A stretch of DNA of 64,000 nt from JADGNF01 sp964582085 (GTDB lineage: Archaea; Thermoproteota; Bathyarchaeia; Bathyarchaeales; Bathycorpusculaceae), in contig CAZOPV010000009.1 in NCBI GenBank assembly GCA_964582085.1, forward strand, positions 94,270 to 158,269, given 5' to 3'. Position 1 is the stretch's first letter. Each line of letters starts with the position of its first letter. A program made the translations under genes and the position numbers. The notes beneath the pieces were generated by a model that was not told where the DNA came from, made no database searches, and was given only the letters and a program-made list of their open reading frames with translations. Positions 26,326 through 35,853 of this stretch are shown here, one piece after another.

Positions 26326-26787
26326 TTAACTTTTTTTCTTGTAAACTCTGAAGTGGCTGTCTCTACCTGCACTTATATATTCACCGCCAATTCCACGCAC
26401 TGTTGAGGCGATTTTTGCAAAATTCTCGGAACCTAAGAACTGTTTGGGCTTAATTATCACGTAATCATTTTTTTCTTCAAAGCTCAGTAAACTGTCTAAT
26501 TCTGGGGAAAACACCATCCTGATGTTTTCAACCGCGGAGCTGGAACTTTTTGTGGTTTGAGCCGGTGGAGCCACAATTTTTGATGTAGACGATAGAGGTG
26601 TTGGAGTGGCGGTGGATGGTTTAGGTGAAGCCACACTTACTTGGGATTTGCTGGTAATTTGACCTGTTGTCATGAACTTCAATGATTCTGAAACGGTTTT
26701 GAGGTCTTCAGCGACATTCTTTAATACAGAAAGAATATCGTCAATTCGACCAATAAGTTGTTCTATCTTCTCTTTGTCAGCACTCAT
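26326..26787 (-). CDS. Hypothetical protein with coiled coil, S/T/P linker and conserved C-terminal domain
   Basis: 153 residues: an N-terminal coiled coil (residues 4-38, KIEQLIGRIDDILSVLKNVAEDL), a low-complexity Ser/Thr/Pro linker (about 45-85), then a compact C-terminal region (DYVIIKPKQFLGSENFAKIA ... GGEYISAGRDSHFRVYKKK). The C-terminal region looks like a nucleic-acid- or protein-binding module, but I recognise no named family. Divergent from rtcA. Confidence 0.6.
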   Translation of the reverse strand: MSADKEKIEQLIGRIDDILSVLKNVAEDLKTVSESLKFMTTGQITSKSQVSVASPKPSTATPTPLSSTSKIVAPPAQTTKSSSSAVENIRMVFSPELDSLLSFEEKNDYVIIKPKQFLGSENFAKIASTVRGIGGEYISAGRDSHFRVYKKKS

Positions 26788-26881
26788 AACATCTTCCCCA
26801 TTGACATGGCTCTAAAATACTTAAAGAGCACATTATTATTTGAAACTTGTCATCCAAAAACACGTTAAGAGGTTGTCCCGC

Positions 26882-27919
26882 TTGATTGAGATTGACGGAA
26901 GCAAAAAAAGTGGAAGCGGCACCATATTACGCATCGCCATCGCTTTAGCCGCCATCAAAGGTGAAGCGCTCTACATTCATAACATAAGACAAAACCGACC
27001 ACAAGCGGGCTTAAAACCACAACATTTGGAAGCAGTGCTAACCGCTGCAAAACTCTGTAGAGCCGAAATACAAGGAGCAACTTTGAGTAGCCGCGAATTG
27101 TACTTTAAACCTAAGACTATATTTGGCGGAAAAGTAGAAGCGGAAATTGGAACCGCAGGAAGCATACCCATGCTGTTCCTGACGATCTTGCCCATTTGTC
27201 TGTTTGCTAAAGAACCCGTACATTTACACGTAACAAAGGGGGGAACTGATACTTCTCATGCTCCAACCATAAACTATCTACGTTATGTTTTCTTGCCATC
27301 TCTTAGACGGATAGGTGTGGAAGCAGAAATAGAGGTAAAAAAATATGGTTATTACCCAAAAGGCATGGGTGAAGCCACACTCAATGTAAAACCAAAAAGG
27401 AAACTGCAACCGTTCCATTTAGAAACGTTTGGCAGACTACAAAGTATAGATGGGATTTCTGTGTGCACATTCCTCGGAGACAAAAAAGTTGCTGAGCGGC
27501 AAGCTAAAGCAGCCAAAGATCATCTTGCAACTAAAGAAGTAAATGTGGATATACGGGTAGTAAACGACAGATCCAATCCCCAACAGAAAGGGAGCAGTAT
27601 TACACTCTGGGCACAAACAGACAGAGGGGTTATCATTGGCTCTGATGCAATAGGAGAACTTGGCAAATCCAGCGAAAGCATAGGAACTGCTGTTGCCAAA
27701 AAACTCAACACAGAAATTTTAACCGCCCCCACAGTTGATGCTCATTTGGCAGATATGCTGATTCCATATGTAGCATTAACAAAGGGGACTTCTGTTTTCC
27801 TAACTCGCACTGTGTCGGAGCATTTAGAAACAAATATTTGGCTGGCAGAAACAATTCTCAATTCAAAATTTAACATTAAAAAAACTGATGCACTTTACAG
27901 GGTTGAAAAAGTTGGCTAA
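26882..27919 (+). CDS. rtcA: RNA 3'-terminal phosphate cyclase
   Basis: Converts RNA 3'-phosphate ends into 2',3'-cyclic phosphates using ATP. Visible features are the N-terminal LIEIDGSKKSGSGTILRIAIALA, AGLKPQHLEAVLTAAKL, KGGTDTSHAPTINYLRYV and the catalytic-His segment TVDAHLADMLIPYVAL. TTG 26882 is preferred: it gives the usual (M)IEIDGS start and has AAGAGG nine bases upstream; TTG 26840 would add 14 residues. The end overlaps the trm5 frame by 32 bp, so the two RNA-processing genes are probably one operon. Confidence 0.93.
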   Translation: MIEIDGSKKSGSGTILRIAIALAAIKGEALYIHNIRQNRPQAGLKPQHLEAVLTAAKLCRAEIQGATLSSRELYFKPKTIFGGKVEAEIGTAGSIPMLFLTILPICLFAKEPVHLHVTKGGTDTSHAPTINYLRYVFLPSLRRIGVEAEIEVKKYGYYPKGMGEATLNVKPKRKLQPFHLETFGRLQSIDGISVCTFLGDKKVAERQAKAAKDHLATKEVNVDIRVVNDRSNPQQKGSSITLWAQTDRGVIIGSDAIGELGKSSESIGTAVAKKLNTEILTAPTVDAHLADMLIPYVALTKGTSVFLTRTVSEHLETNIWLAETILNSKFNIKKTDALYRVEKVG

Positions 27920-28997
27920 CATAATACGCCGAGAAGCCTCATGTCTAAAAGTTTCGAGTAAAAACGGAGAAAGAGCGCTAAGATTAGCCAACAAGCTTGC
28001 CTTAACAGATAGGAAGCTTATAATCGAAAAGAACCACGCAGACTCACTTTGCATACCGCTCAACAGGGAACCAAAAGAAAACGAACTATTCCTCTTAAAA
28101 TCCGAGATCCCCGAACTTCAGATGACAACGCGAACTTTCTCAGAGAAAAACAAGCAGCCTCAAACCCTCGCTGAAATTCTCAAAAATGAACTACCTCCAC
28201 ATTTGCTTGAGGTTTTGCCCCGTGCACTGGACATAGTAGGCGACATAGCGATAATTGAAATTCCGCTAAAACTGGAAACACACAAATATACAATCGGCAG
28301 TGCCATCCTCAAAACTTACAAGAATATTAAGACAGTACTTGCAAAAGCGGGGCCAGTCAACGGCACCTACCGTCTACGCAAGTTTGAATTTATCTCGGGG
28401 GAGCAAAAAACTGGAACTTTGTACAAAGAATACGGATGCAGTTACTTTATTGATGTAGCAAAAGCGTATTTTAGTCCAAGGCTTTCCCACGAGCACCACC
28501 GTGTAGCATCGTTAGTGCAAAACGGCGAGATCGTGGTGGATCTGTTTGCAGGCGTGGGACCATTTGCAGTTCTCATAGCAAAAAAGCATTCACATGCGAA
28601 AGTTTACAGCGTGGATATAAACTCTGACGCTATAGCACTACTCGAAAGGAACGCTCGATTAAACCGTGTAGAAAATAGAGTTTATCCCCTAGTTGGTGAT
28701 GCACATCAAGTTGTCAACGACAAACTTGTGGGTATAGCAGATAGAGTAATTATGAATTTACCTGAAACCGCCACCGAATTTATTGACGCTGCTTGCAAAG
28801 CCTTAAGGCTAACAGGCGGGATAGTCCATTTTTATGGTTTTACTCACATTCATGAAGATATCGGCGACTTGAAAAATCAATTTTCTGATGCCGTTGAAAA
28901 GGCAGGTAGAAAAGTGGAGTTGTTCTCTTACGCCAAATCTGTCCGTGAAACTGCCCCCCACGAGTGCCAAGTGGTGTTAGATGCAAAAATCCGTTAG
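27888..28997 (+). CDS. trm5: tRNA (guanine-37-N1)-methyltransferase
   Basis: Trm5 methylates G37 next to the anticodon, which prevents frameshifting. The C-terminal Rossmann methyltransferase shows the SAM-binding VVDLFAGVGPFAVLIAKK and the MNLPETATEFIDAA motif typical of Trm5 and Taw2. The N-terminal 100-130 residues are the small domains that recognise the tRNA. About 369 residues, with the start possibly a few codons later. It overlaps rtcA by 32 bp and is convergent with the DUF371 gene (4-bp overlap). Confidence 0.9.
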   Translation: MHFTGLKKLANIIRREASCLKVSSKNGERALRLANKLALTDRKLIIEKNHADSLCIPLNREPKENELFLLKSEIPELQMTTRTFSEKNKQPQTLAEILKNELPPHLLEVLPRALDIVGDIAIIEIPLKLETHKYTIGSAILKTYKNIKTVLAKAGPVNGTYRLRKFEFISGEQKTGTLYKEYGCSYFIDVAKAYFSPRLSHEHHRVASLVQNGEIVVDLFAGVGPFAVLIAKKHSHAKVYSVDINSDAIALLERNARLNRVENRVYPLVGDAHQVVNDKLVGIADRVIMNLPETATEFIDAACKALRLTGGIVHFYGFTHIHEDIGDLKNQFSDAVEKAGRKVELFSYAKSVRETAPHECQVVLDAKIR

Positions 28998-29431
28998 ACC
29001 TCTACGGTTAGTGTGATTGTGGCTTTCTGAGTTGGATTTTGCAGTTTTTTGACCATTTGTCGGGAAAGGTCTTGAGCAGCTTTATCTGCATGAATTGCCA
29101 GTGTCCGGTCTGATGTGTAGGCACTTTTCCGAATAACCATCTCTGTAGGATGCGTAAGGCTCAGATTGGGGCTACTCTCGGCGATTATTTGCTCTTTTAA
29201 GTCGTCAACTTCAATTGTTACGATCAATTTAGCATTCTGGTGTTTCAGTTTTTCTTTGAACTGTGCACTTAAATCTGCAGGGGCTTTATCTGCCTTTACT
29301 ACGAGTATACAGTCACCGTTTTTTGACAGGTGTACGTCTTTTGTGAATTCCACGGTTGTTTTGTGAGTTGCTGAAACATTCTTGTGACCATAGCCCACAA
29401 TGATTTCGGTTAACTTTGTAGTCTTAAACAA
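28994..29431 (-). CDS. DUF371 family archaeal protein
   Basis: 145 residues. The order GYGHKNVSATHKTTVEFTKD, then LSKNGDCILVVKADKAPADL, then a C-terminal half with PTEMVIRKSAY, is that of the archaeal DUF371 family. Function is unknown. A single base separates it from the upstream regulator gene (stop at 29433), so both are probably in one transcript. Confidence 0.75.
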   Translation of the reverse strand: MFKTTKLTEIIVGYGHKNVSATHKTTVEFTKDVHLSKNGDCILVVKADKAPADLSAQFKEKLKHQNAKLIVTIEVDDLKEQIIAESSPNLSLTHPTEMVIRKSAYTSDRTLAIHADKAAQDLSRQMVKKLQNPTQKATITLTVEV

Positions 29432-29432
29432 A

Positions 29433-30398
29433 CTACTCTGAAACCTCTATTGAGTCCACTTTACCGTCGCCATCCAAGTCAAAGCCTTGAATCACGGATG
29501 CAAAGCCGTTATCTTCACGATAATTTTCTAGAGTTTTCTTCCAAAAATTTGTCAGCGCTAAAACACATGCTTTGGTTCCCACTGCCTTGTTGCCTGCCAA
29601 AATAATAATACGTTTGGATTTGTCCCATGGATTCTCAATTTTGGCAATTAAACCTGCAACATCGGAGGTGTAAACACGTTTTGTTTTCTGTGAAACCAAG
29701 CCGCCCAGCAAGAAACCATGTTCAGTTGACCGCATACTAAATTGAATAGGAGAATATTCGTTGATTTCTTTGGTAAGCAGATTTGTACCTGGACCACCTA
29801 CAAGGATAAGATTGTTTTTTTCTTCCTTTTCTGCTTTTACGTCCACGTCCAGCTTAATTGCGAAATCTTCAGGCATCTTTATAAACTGCCCTAAAAAAAA
29901 CGTGAGGTGTGCTGCGTAATGACCGTCTCTTGCACTGGTTTTGAAAGGACCATGTGGAGCAGGGCTACCCACTACGATTTTAGCGTCAAAGATGCCATCA
30001 ATTGTTATAAATTCTTTGAAGAATTTTTGAATTTGTGGGCTCACCGCCACCAATGAAGGTCGCTGCATAGGACGATAACCATTGGGAAATTCAATACCAA
30101 ACGCTTGAGATACAACACGGTAATACTTGGCGATACCACCCTTTTTTTGTTCTTCTCGTTCTACTGCTATAGCACCTGAGCTCTCGAGTTTACGTATGTG
30201 ATAGTAAACTTTTTGCTCATGAATTCCCAATTTTCGGGCTATTTCTATCGGATACATGGCTTCTTTTGAGAGTAGAGTGAGAATTTCCCAGCTTTGTCTA
30301 CCCAGTATCATTTTGAGGGTTTGGGCGCTTTGCATCATGCTGATTTCCTTAATTTTCTGCGTGGTACCTTCTTCTTTGAGGAGCAGCTTCTTGTCCAT
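29433..30398 (-). CDS. Winged-helix regulator with S-layer-like domain and C-terminal EF-hand loop
   Basis: 321 residues. Residues 25-100 are an ArsR-like winged helix (LGRQSWEILTLLSKEAMYPI ... KLGIHEQKVYYHIRKLESSG). Residues about 140-300 resemble domains otherwise found in archaeal S-layer-type proteins (NLILVGGPGTNLLTKEINEY ... NPWDKSKRIIILAGNKAVGTKA). The last residues hold a perfect EF-hand calcium loop, DLDGDGKVDSIE (29445-29480). There is no signal peptide, so the protein is probably a cytoplasmic regulator that may sense Ca2+. Adjacent to DUF371 and divergent from glmS. Confidence 0.7.
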   Translation of the reverse strand: MDKKLLLKEEGTTQKIKEISMMQSAQTLKMILGRQSWEILTLLSKEAMYPIEIARKLGIHEQKVYYHIRKLESSGAIAVEREEQKKGGIAKYYRVVSQAFGIEFPNGYRPMQRPSLVAVSPQIQKFFKEFITIDGIFDAKIVVGSPAPHGPFKTSARDGHYAAHLTFFLGQFIKMPEDFAIKLDVDVKAEKEEKNNLILVGGPGTNLLTKEINEYSPIQFSMRSTEHGFLLGGLVSQKTKRVYTSDVAGLIAKIENPWDKSKRIIILAGNKAVGTKACVLALTNFWKKTLENYREDNGFASVIQGFDLDGDGKVDSIEVSE

Positions 30399-30645
30399 CT
30401 TTTTTGCCCTATGCTACAAAGGCGATGACCATTATTAAAAATTTTGTTATAGTTGCTCCTGGGCAACCGCTAAAAAAATATTTTTATCCATCTAATTTAA
30501 CCTGTAGTTGTTCTAAAAATGTTCCATAAACAAAACAGGAACCATTAAAAAACTTATTTTAACCTTCAACAATACTTCTAACAATGCTTATTAGTGTAAT
30601 AAAAAAGAAAAACATCACAAAACGTGCAAATAGGAGAAAAAGCAA

Positions 30646-32478
30646 ATGTGCGGCATTTTTGGCTGTATACTCAAAAATGGCAATGTAGCACCCGTGATTC
30701 ATTCTTCTTTAAAGTGCCTAGAATACCGCGGTTATGACTCTGTAGGCATAGCCACTTTACATAATGGGACAATTTCCATAAAAAAAGACCAAGGGAAAAT
30801 TGATGATGTTCACCGCATCCACAATTTAGATGAAATGGATGGCAATGTTGGAATTGGACATACACGTTGGGCCACCCATGGCGCACCACTAAAGGTTAAT
30901 GCTCACCCCCATGTTGATTGCAGTGGACAGATTGCAGTAGTTCACAACGGCATAATAGAAAACTATTCAGAGTTGAAAGAAGAGCTGGAGAATCTGGGAC
31001 ATACATTTACTTCTCGCACAGACACCGAAGTGATCCCCCACTTAATTGAAGAGATTCTCAAAAAGGATCCGCCGACATCTTTAACTGACGCCGTGTTAGC
31101 TACGCTAAAGCGCCTTTGCGGGTCGTATGCCATAGCAGTTATTTCAGCCAAAGAGCCCGATAAAATTGTTTGCGCCCGCAACGAAAGTCCACTGGTTTTG
31201 GGATTAGCTGACAACGCAACTTATTGCGCATCAGACTTGACGGCTTTTTTGTCCATGACCAACAAGGCAATAATAATCAACGACGGAGAGCTAGCGGTTC
31301 TTTCCCAAGAACAATACGAAATTAAACGTATATTAGACGGTATAAAAGTTGCACGAGAACCGAAAATTATCGATTGGACACCCGAGATGGCAGTTAAGCA
31401 AGGATATCCACATTTTATGCTTAAGGAAATTCATGAACAGCCTGGGACGCTGCGAAACACATTACGATTACAAGAGCATTATTTGGATTTGATGTCAACA
31501 TTTCTGGATCGCGCTAACGAGGTTTTTCTCGTAGCGTGTGGAACGTCTTATCATGCATGTTTAGCGGCGTCATATATGTTTTCCAAGTTAGCGTTTCTGC
31601 CAACTTACCCGGTTTACGCTTCAGAGTTTGTGGAACAACACGGCAAATCAGTGAACATAGACAGTACAATACTTGCAGTAAGTCAGTCTGGTGAAACCGC
31701 GGATACATTAGCAGCGGTTACTGCTTCCCAGCAACGAGCAGCCACCATTCTAGGTTTAACAAATGTCATCGGTTCAACGTTGAGTCGAGTTTCAAGAGTT
31801 TACATTGGGCAACAGTCTGGTCCTGAAATCGGAGTGGCAGCAACTAAAACTTTTACCTCACAATTGTCAATTTTAGCGCAGTTAGCTTTTCGCCTCTCCA
31901 AAAAACGGGGAAAGATATCTCAAGACGAGATGGATGGTTTAGCTGAGAAGATGGGGCAGTTACCGCAAATTGTGGAGGCAGTTATTTTAACGCAGGAAGA
32001 AAAAGTTAAAGCTTTAGCACATAAATACAGGGACGCTAAAATTTTCTTTTTCTTAGGTCGCGGTGTTAACACAGCAACTGCATATGAGGGGCGCTTGAAG
32101 CTTATGGAGATTGCATATGTGCCGGCAATTGCGTTTCCTGCGGGCGAAAGTAAACATGGACCAATCAGTTTAATTGAGCCAGGTTTCCCTGTAGTTTTCA
32201 TTTGCCCAAAGGACGGGGTTACACATAAAACGTTGATTGGAAACATTATGGAGATGAAAGCGCGAGGTGCATCGATAATTTCTATAATTGAGGAGAACGA
32301 CGAAGAAGTCAAAAGGCTGTCTGACGACTACATAGAAGTCCCCAAAGGTATACCTGAAGTTTTGTCTCCAATTCCGTTTGTGGTTCCACTACAGTTATTT
32401 GCGTATTACATGGCATTAGAGAAAGGCCTAAATCCAGACATGCCACGGAATTTGGCTAAATCTGTAACTGTGAAGTAG
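30646..32478 (+). CDS. glmS: Glutamine-fructose-6-phosphate aminotransferase (isomerizing)
   Basis: First step of UDP-GlcNAc synthesis: fructose-6-phosphate plus glutamine gives glucosamine-6-phosphate. The mature N-terminal nucleophile is Cys2 (MCGIFGCI), with the glutaminase motifs GHTRWATHG and HNGIIENY. Two SIS sugar-isomerase domains follow (VACGTSYHACLAASYMF; SQSGETADTLAA; FLGRGVNTATAYEGRLKLMEI), and the end is LAKSVTVK. 610 residues, full length. A ribosome site (AGGAGA) lies 6-8 bases upstream. It feeds surface glycan and N-glycan precursors. Confidence 0.97.
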   Translation: MCGIFGCILKNGNVAPVIHSSLKCLEYRGYDSVGIATLHNGTISIKKDQGKIDDVHRIHNLDEMDGNVGIGHTRWATHGAPLKVNAHPHVDCSGQIAVVHNGIIENYSELKEELENLGHTFTSRTDTEVIPHLIEEILKKDPPTSLTDAVLATLKRLCGSYAIAVISAKEPDKIVCARNESPLVLGLADNATYCASDLTAFLSMTNKAIIINDGELAVLSQEQYEIKRILDGIKVAREPKIIDWTPEMAVKQGYPHFMLKEIHEQPGTLRNTLRLQEHYLDLMSTFLDRANEVFLVACGTSYHACLAASYMFSKLAFLPTYPVYASEFVEQHGKSVNIDSTILAVSQSGETADTLAAVTASQQRAATILGLTNVIGSTLSRVSRVYIGQQSGPEIGVAATKTFTSQLSILAQLAFRLSKKRGKISQDEMDGLAEKMGQLPQIVEAVILTQEEKVKALAHKYRDAKIFFFLGRGVNTATAYEGRLKLMEIAYVPAIAFPAGESKHGPISLIEPGFPVVFICPKDGVTHKTLIGNIMEMKARGASIISIIEENDEEVKRLSDDYIEVPKGIPEVLSPIPFVVPLQLFAYYMALEKGLNPDMPRNLAKSVTVK

Positions 32479-32555
32479 AGTCCCCTCCATTAAATCGTCG
32501 GAATTCACATAAATTAAAAAGGCCAAGTCTTATTTGGTAGTTGGTAGGCGGGATC

Positions 32556-33233
32556 ATGGAGAAAGGAAACTGGAACAAACTGATTGACAGCCTAATTAGT
32601 CAAGGTATCTTGCGTTCACCCGAGGTGATCCGAGCAATACGCGCAGTTCCGCGGACAAAGTTCTTACCTGCTGATATACAAACTTATGATTCAGTTGATA
32701 CACCTCTACCCATTGGATCGGGACAGACAATTTCCGCGCCACACATGGTTTCAATTATGAATGAGGCACTTGAATTGAAGGTTGGTCATAAAGTTCTTGA
32801 GGTAGGTGGAGGTTCAGGGTGGCACGCGGCAACTATAGCAGAAATTGTTGCGCCGCGCGGCACACCGCGAAGTGAGTGGGGACATGTCTTTACAATTGAA
32901 ATTGTGGCAACTTTAGCTGAGAATGCTAGACGAAACATAATGAATTCAGGATATGGTGACCGAGTTACGATTATTGTAGCTGATGGTTCAAAGGGCTACG
33001 CTGAAAAAGCTCCGTTTGATCGTATTGTAGTTGCAGCCGCGGCGCCACGAGTGCCAAAGCCCCTTGTTGAACAGCTCAAGTTAGGTGGGATCTTGGTTAT
33101 ACCTGTTGGAAACCAAACTTTGTTCCAGTCACTTATTAAGGTTACAAAGCAGACATATAGGAAAATTAGAGAGACGAATCTTGGAAGCGTAGCGTTTGTG
33201 CCGTTGATGGGGGAGTTTGGGCACAAATTCTAA
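32556..33233 (+). CDS. pcm: Protein-L-isoaspartate O-methyltransferase
   Basis: 225 residues. PCMT methylates isoaspartyl residues to start repair of aged proteins. Family blocks are RAVPRTKFLP, PIGSGQTISAPHMVSIMNEAL, the SAM-binding VLEVGGGSGWHAATIAEIV, and IVVAAAAPRVPKPLVEQLKLGG. ATG 32556 is preferred over the TTG five codons upstream. Downstream of glmS (about 75 bp) and convergent with the FEN1 gene (4-bp gap). Confidence 0.95.
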   Translation: MEKGNWNKLIDSLISQGILRSPEVIRAIRAVPRTKFLPADIQTYDSVDTPLPIGSGQTISAPHMVSIMNEALELKVGHKVLEVGGGSGWHAATIAEIVAPRGTPRSEWGHVFTIEIVATLAENARRNIMNSGYGDRVTIIVADGSKGYAEKAPFDRIVVAAAAPRVPKPLVEQLKLGGILVIPVGNQTLFQSLIKVTKQTYRKIRETNLGSVAFVPLMGEFGHKF

Positions 33234-33237
33234 GGTT

Positions 33238-34272
33238 TTATCCAAACCATTTTTCAAGAGTAGTTTTACCTTTCTGTTTGGTTTGACTTTGCTGTATGCG
33301 GTCGAGAGTATGTTTAACTCGGTCTTCTGAGAAGTCCTTTTGCGAGCATAGGAAGTCTATTATGCCTTGAGAATCTGGTTCTTTCCAGTTTAGCGTGTAG
33401 TTGTCGGTGACTTGTGGATGAAGGAAAATTTCTCTGATTTTCTGCGGTTCCACCGTGAAAACGGCGTCTTTGATGTGAGGTATGACCGCCTCTATGGTTT
33501 TATGTTCTTTTATGAGCTTCAGCGCGGTTTTTGGCCCCAAGCCTTTTATGCCGTCGGGATTAAAGTCCGTTCCTATGAGTATACCTATGTCTATAAGTTG
33601 CTCTTGCGTGATCTGGTGCTCTTTAAGTACCTTGCTGAGTTCCGTAACTTCAGGCACAATGTCTATGTAAATATTTTTGCCTGGAAGTTTACGTCTGCCT
33701 GAAATGGTTACATTCCGCAAAAGTCTAGGCGCACCAAAAAGTAAACTGTCATAATCCTGACTAGCGGTGTAATCGGCTTCACCTCTTCTGGTTATGTAAG
33801 CAGCTTGGGCTTCACCTTCGCTTGGGGCTTGTATCCACGGTAACCCCATAAGGGTGAGAAGTCGTTTGCTGTCCTCTTCCATGTAGTCTTTAATGCTACT
33901 TGTTGCCTGCGCATACATATGGGCTTCAGCAGTTTTGCCTTCCGCCAGAGCTTTTTCGTATTTAATTGAAGCTTCCACTTTGACTTGTCTACGGCGCTCA
34001 ATTTCAGCAGTTTTCAGGTCAGGCGGTGTACCGTCAAAAACATATACTGGTTTAATACCTATTTCCAACAAGTTAGTCGTGCGGTAAAATAAACCACTGA
34101 GATGACTCGTAATTCTGCCTGTATGATCTTTAAGCGGTGTACCGTCAGGTTGACGGATAATCGACAGGAATTGATAAATAGCGTTGTAAGCATCTATGGC
34201 GATAACTTTACCGCTTAAGTCTTCTAACCTCATAGCAGTTTTGGATATGATACCTCGAAAGTTTACGCCCAA
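33238..34272 (-). CDS. fen: Flap endonuclease 1
   Basis: Structure-specific nuclease that removes 5' flaps of Okazaki fragments. The N-terminal and internal nuclease blocks are present: IAIDAYNAIYQFL, PVYVFDGTPPDLK, APSEGEAQAAYIT, ASQDYDSLLFGAPRLLRN and GTDFNPDGIKGLGPKTALKLI with the helix-hairpin-helix. The C-terminus ends in a PCNA-interacting box (KTTLEKWFG). TTG 34272 is the likely start because it gives the conserved (M)GVNFRG N-terminus that the nuclease needs for flap threading; an in-frame start ten codons upstream would block it. 344 residues. Confidence 0.95.
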   Translation of the reverse strand: MGVNFRGIISKTAMRLEDLSGKVIAIDAYNAIYQFLSIIRQPDGTPLKDHTGRITSHLSGLFYRTTNLLEIGIKPVYVFDGTPPDLKTAEIERRRQVKVEASIKYEKALAEGKTAEAHMYAQATSSIKDYMEEDSKRLLTLMGLPWIQAPSEGEAQAAYITRRGEADYTASQDYDSLLFGAPRLLRNVTISGRRKLPGKNIYIDIVPEVTELSKVLKEHQITQEQLIDIGILIGTDFNPDGIKGLGPKTALKLIKEHKTIEAVIPHIKDAVFTVEPQKIREIFLHPQVTDNYTLNWKEPDSQGIIDFLCSQKDFSEDRVKHTLDRIQQSQTKQKGKTTLEKWFG

Positions 34273-34639
34273 AATGTTTCCCTTTAAAATAAGGAAAAAC
34301 AACTAACTAAATAAACTTACGACACAAGATCACATGTTATAGCTCCGCCTCAAAGTTTAATGTTGTCCGCCTAAACTTTTCGTCAATCTAAGAATTAAAT
34401 AGGATTCCATCAGCACAAACGCCGCGACTCAAAGACAAAACAACACCTTCAAAAACAATGAGTAAACACAACGGAAAAATACACAAAATCTGGAGAGATC
34501 GTTCATTTATAATGTCTGCCTTAAAAGTTTGAAAAGTTTTTATAGTAAAATAATCGGAATTTTAGATTGGTTATAGCAGAATTCTTAAAATATTTGTTTT
34601 AAGGCTATAAAAGGAGGTCTAATCAGAGGTCGATCCTCA
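34273..34639. other. Intergenic region with promoter of the ion-channel gene
   Basis: Divergent gap between fen and the channel gene. A TATA-like TTTTTATAGTAAAA near 34535-34548 is present. AAAGGAGGT at about 34610-34618 and a second GAGGT at 34626-34630, nine bases before ATG 34640, are candidate ribosome sites. GAGG-TCGAT-CCTC could form a small hairpin over the second site. Confidence 0.4.
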
Positions 34640-35563
34640 ATGAATAAAATGCTCGCTATAAGCGCACTATGCCTGATTTGCCTCATTAGCTTCATTCAAA
34701 GTGCACAAGCTCTAGAACCCTCAGCAAATCCCGCACATGTTAAAGTTGGAGTTTGGCTGGTAAACGTAGAAAAAGTTGACTTAAGCGCAAATAGCTACAG
34801 GTTAGACTTTTACTTATGGTTTAAATTCAATCCCAGTGAAATTAGCTTAAACGACATTAAGTCATTTGAGTTCATTAATGGAGCACCTACTAAGTATGAG
34901 GTTAAAGCAGATGGTGATGCAGGCTATTTGGAGTATCGTGTTCGAGGCGATTTCATAACATCTTTTGACTTCTCGGACTACCAGTTCGAGAAGCATGAAG
35001 TTGTAGTCAAAATTGAACCTACAAAACTAGACGTGAGCAACATTATTTTTGAAACTGATTCCACCTCAGATATAGACCCTGAAGCAACTATTGCTGGCTG
35101 GAATCTGAAGGGTTTCAAAACCGAAGTTTCTCAACACTCTTATGGCGACGAGATTTTTTCACGTTTTATTTTCAGCGTTAATTTAGAAAGACCACTTCTT
35201 TCATCATTCATAAAGAGCGTTTTACCCATAGCGGTTATAACAACAATTTCCTTATTAGCATTCTTTATTTCTCCACAAAATTTTGCTCAACGAATAACAC
35301 TAGGCGTGACCACACTAATGTCAGCTACTACCTTTCATTTGTCATTGATTAGCGGGATTCCACCAACAGGCTATTTGACTTTTGCGGACCGTATGATGAT
35401 TTCTATTTACGTAATTTTCCTCTACAATCTAGGTACTTCGGTTTATATAATGAGGTTAGTTGATGGCAAAAAAATCGATAAGGCGCTCACCATAAATAAA
35501 AGAGCACTACGAACATTACCTTTTCTTATATTGATGCTCATGGTTACGCTAGCAATCTTATGA
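34640..35563 (+). CDS. Pentameric ligand-gated ion channel homologue (Cys-loop receptor family)
   Basis: 307 residues: signal peptide 1-24, an all-beta extracellular domain (25-185) and four transmembrane helices (about 189-212, 217-240, 250-272, 292-306). Hallmarks of the family are YRLDFYLWFKF in the ligand-binding domain, the Cys-less loop DFSDYQFEKHEVVV where receptors have PFDxQ, the conserved Pro in M1 (P196), and an M2-M3 stretch RITLGVTTLMSATTFHLSL ... GIPPTGYLTFADRMM very like those of nicotinic and GLIC-type channels. The M3-M4 loop is short, as in prokaryotic members. Predicted to form a pentameric, ligand- or proton-gated pore in the cytoplasmic membrane. The ligand is unknown. 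Single gene. Confidence 0.88.
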   Translation: MNKMLAISALCLICLISFIQSAQALEPSANPAHVKVGVWLVNVEKVDLSANSYRLDFYLWFKFNPSEISLNDIKSFEFINGAPTKYEVKADGDAGYLEYRVRGDFITSFDFSDYQFEKHEVVVKIEPTKLDVSNIIFETDSTSDIDPEATIAGWNLKGFKTEVSQHSYGDEIFSRFIFSVNLERPLLSSFIKSVLPIAVITTISLLAFFISPQNFAQRITLGVTTLMSATTFHLSLISGIPPTGYLTFADRMMISIYVIFLYNLGTSVYIMRLVDGKKIDKALTINKRALRTLPFLILMLMVTLAIL

Positions 35564-35853
35564 GTTGACGATATTAGAAAATACAATACTTACAAAAGAA
35601 ATGGCATTTTGCTGTTTCAATGAGGTACTCTTTTTTGTAAAGATATTCAACAAAGTATTATCTTTGAAGAATAGCAATACGAAATTTGCTTGCTAATACA
35701 CATAAAGTGCTTTACTTCAAAAATGCTAGTTTTAACTCTAAATAGCAAATTTGCTCCCTCAAACTAACAAACACCAGAAGTGACGTCGACAGGCATAAAA
35801 GCAAAACGATTAAAAGGTACAACAAAATACCAGAATAACAAAGGCGACGGGTC

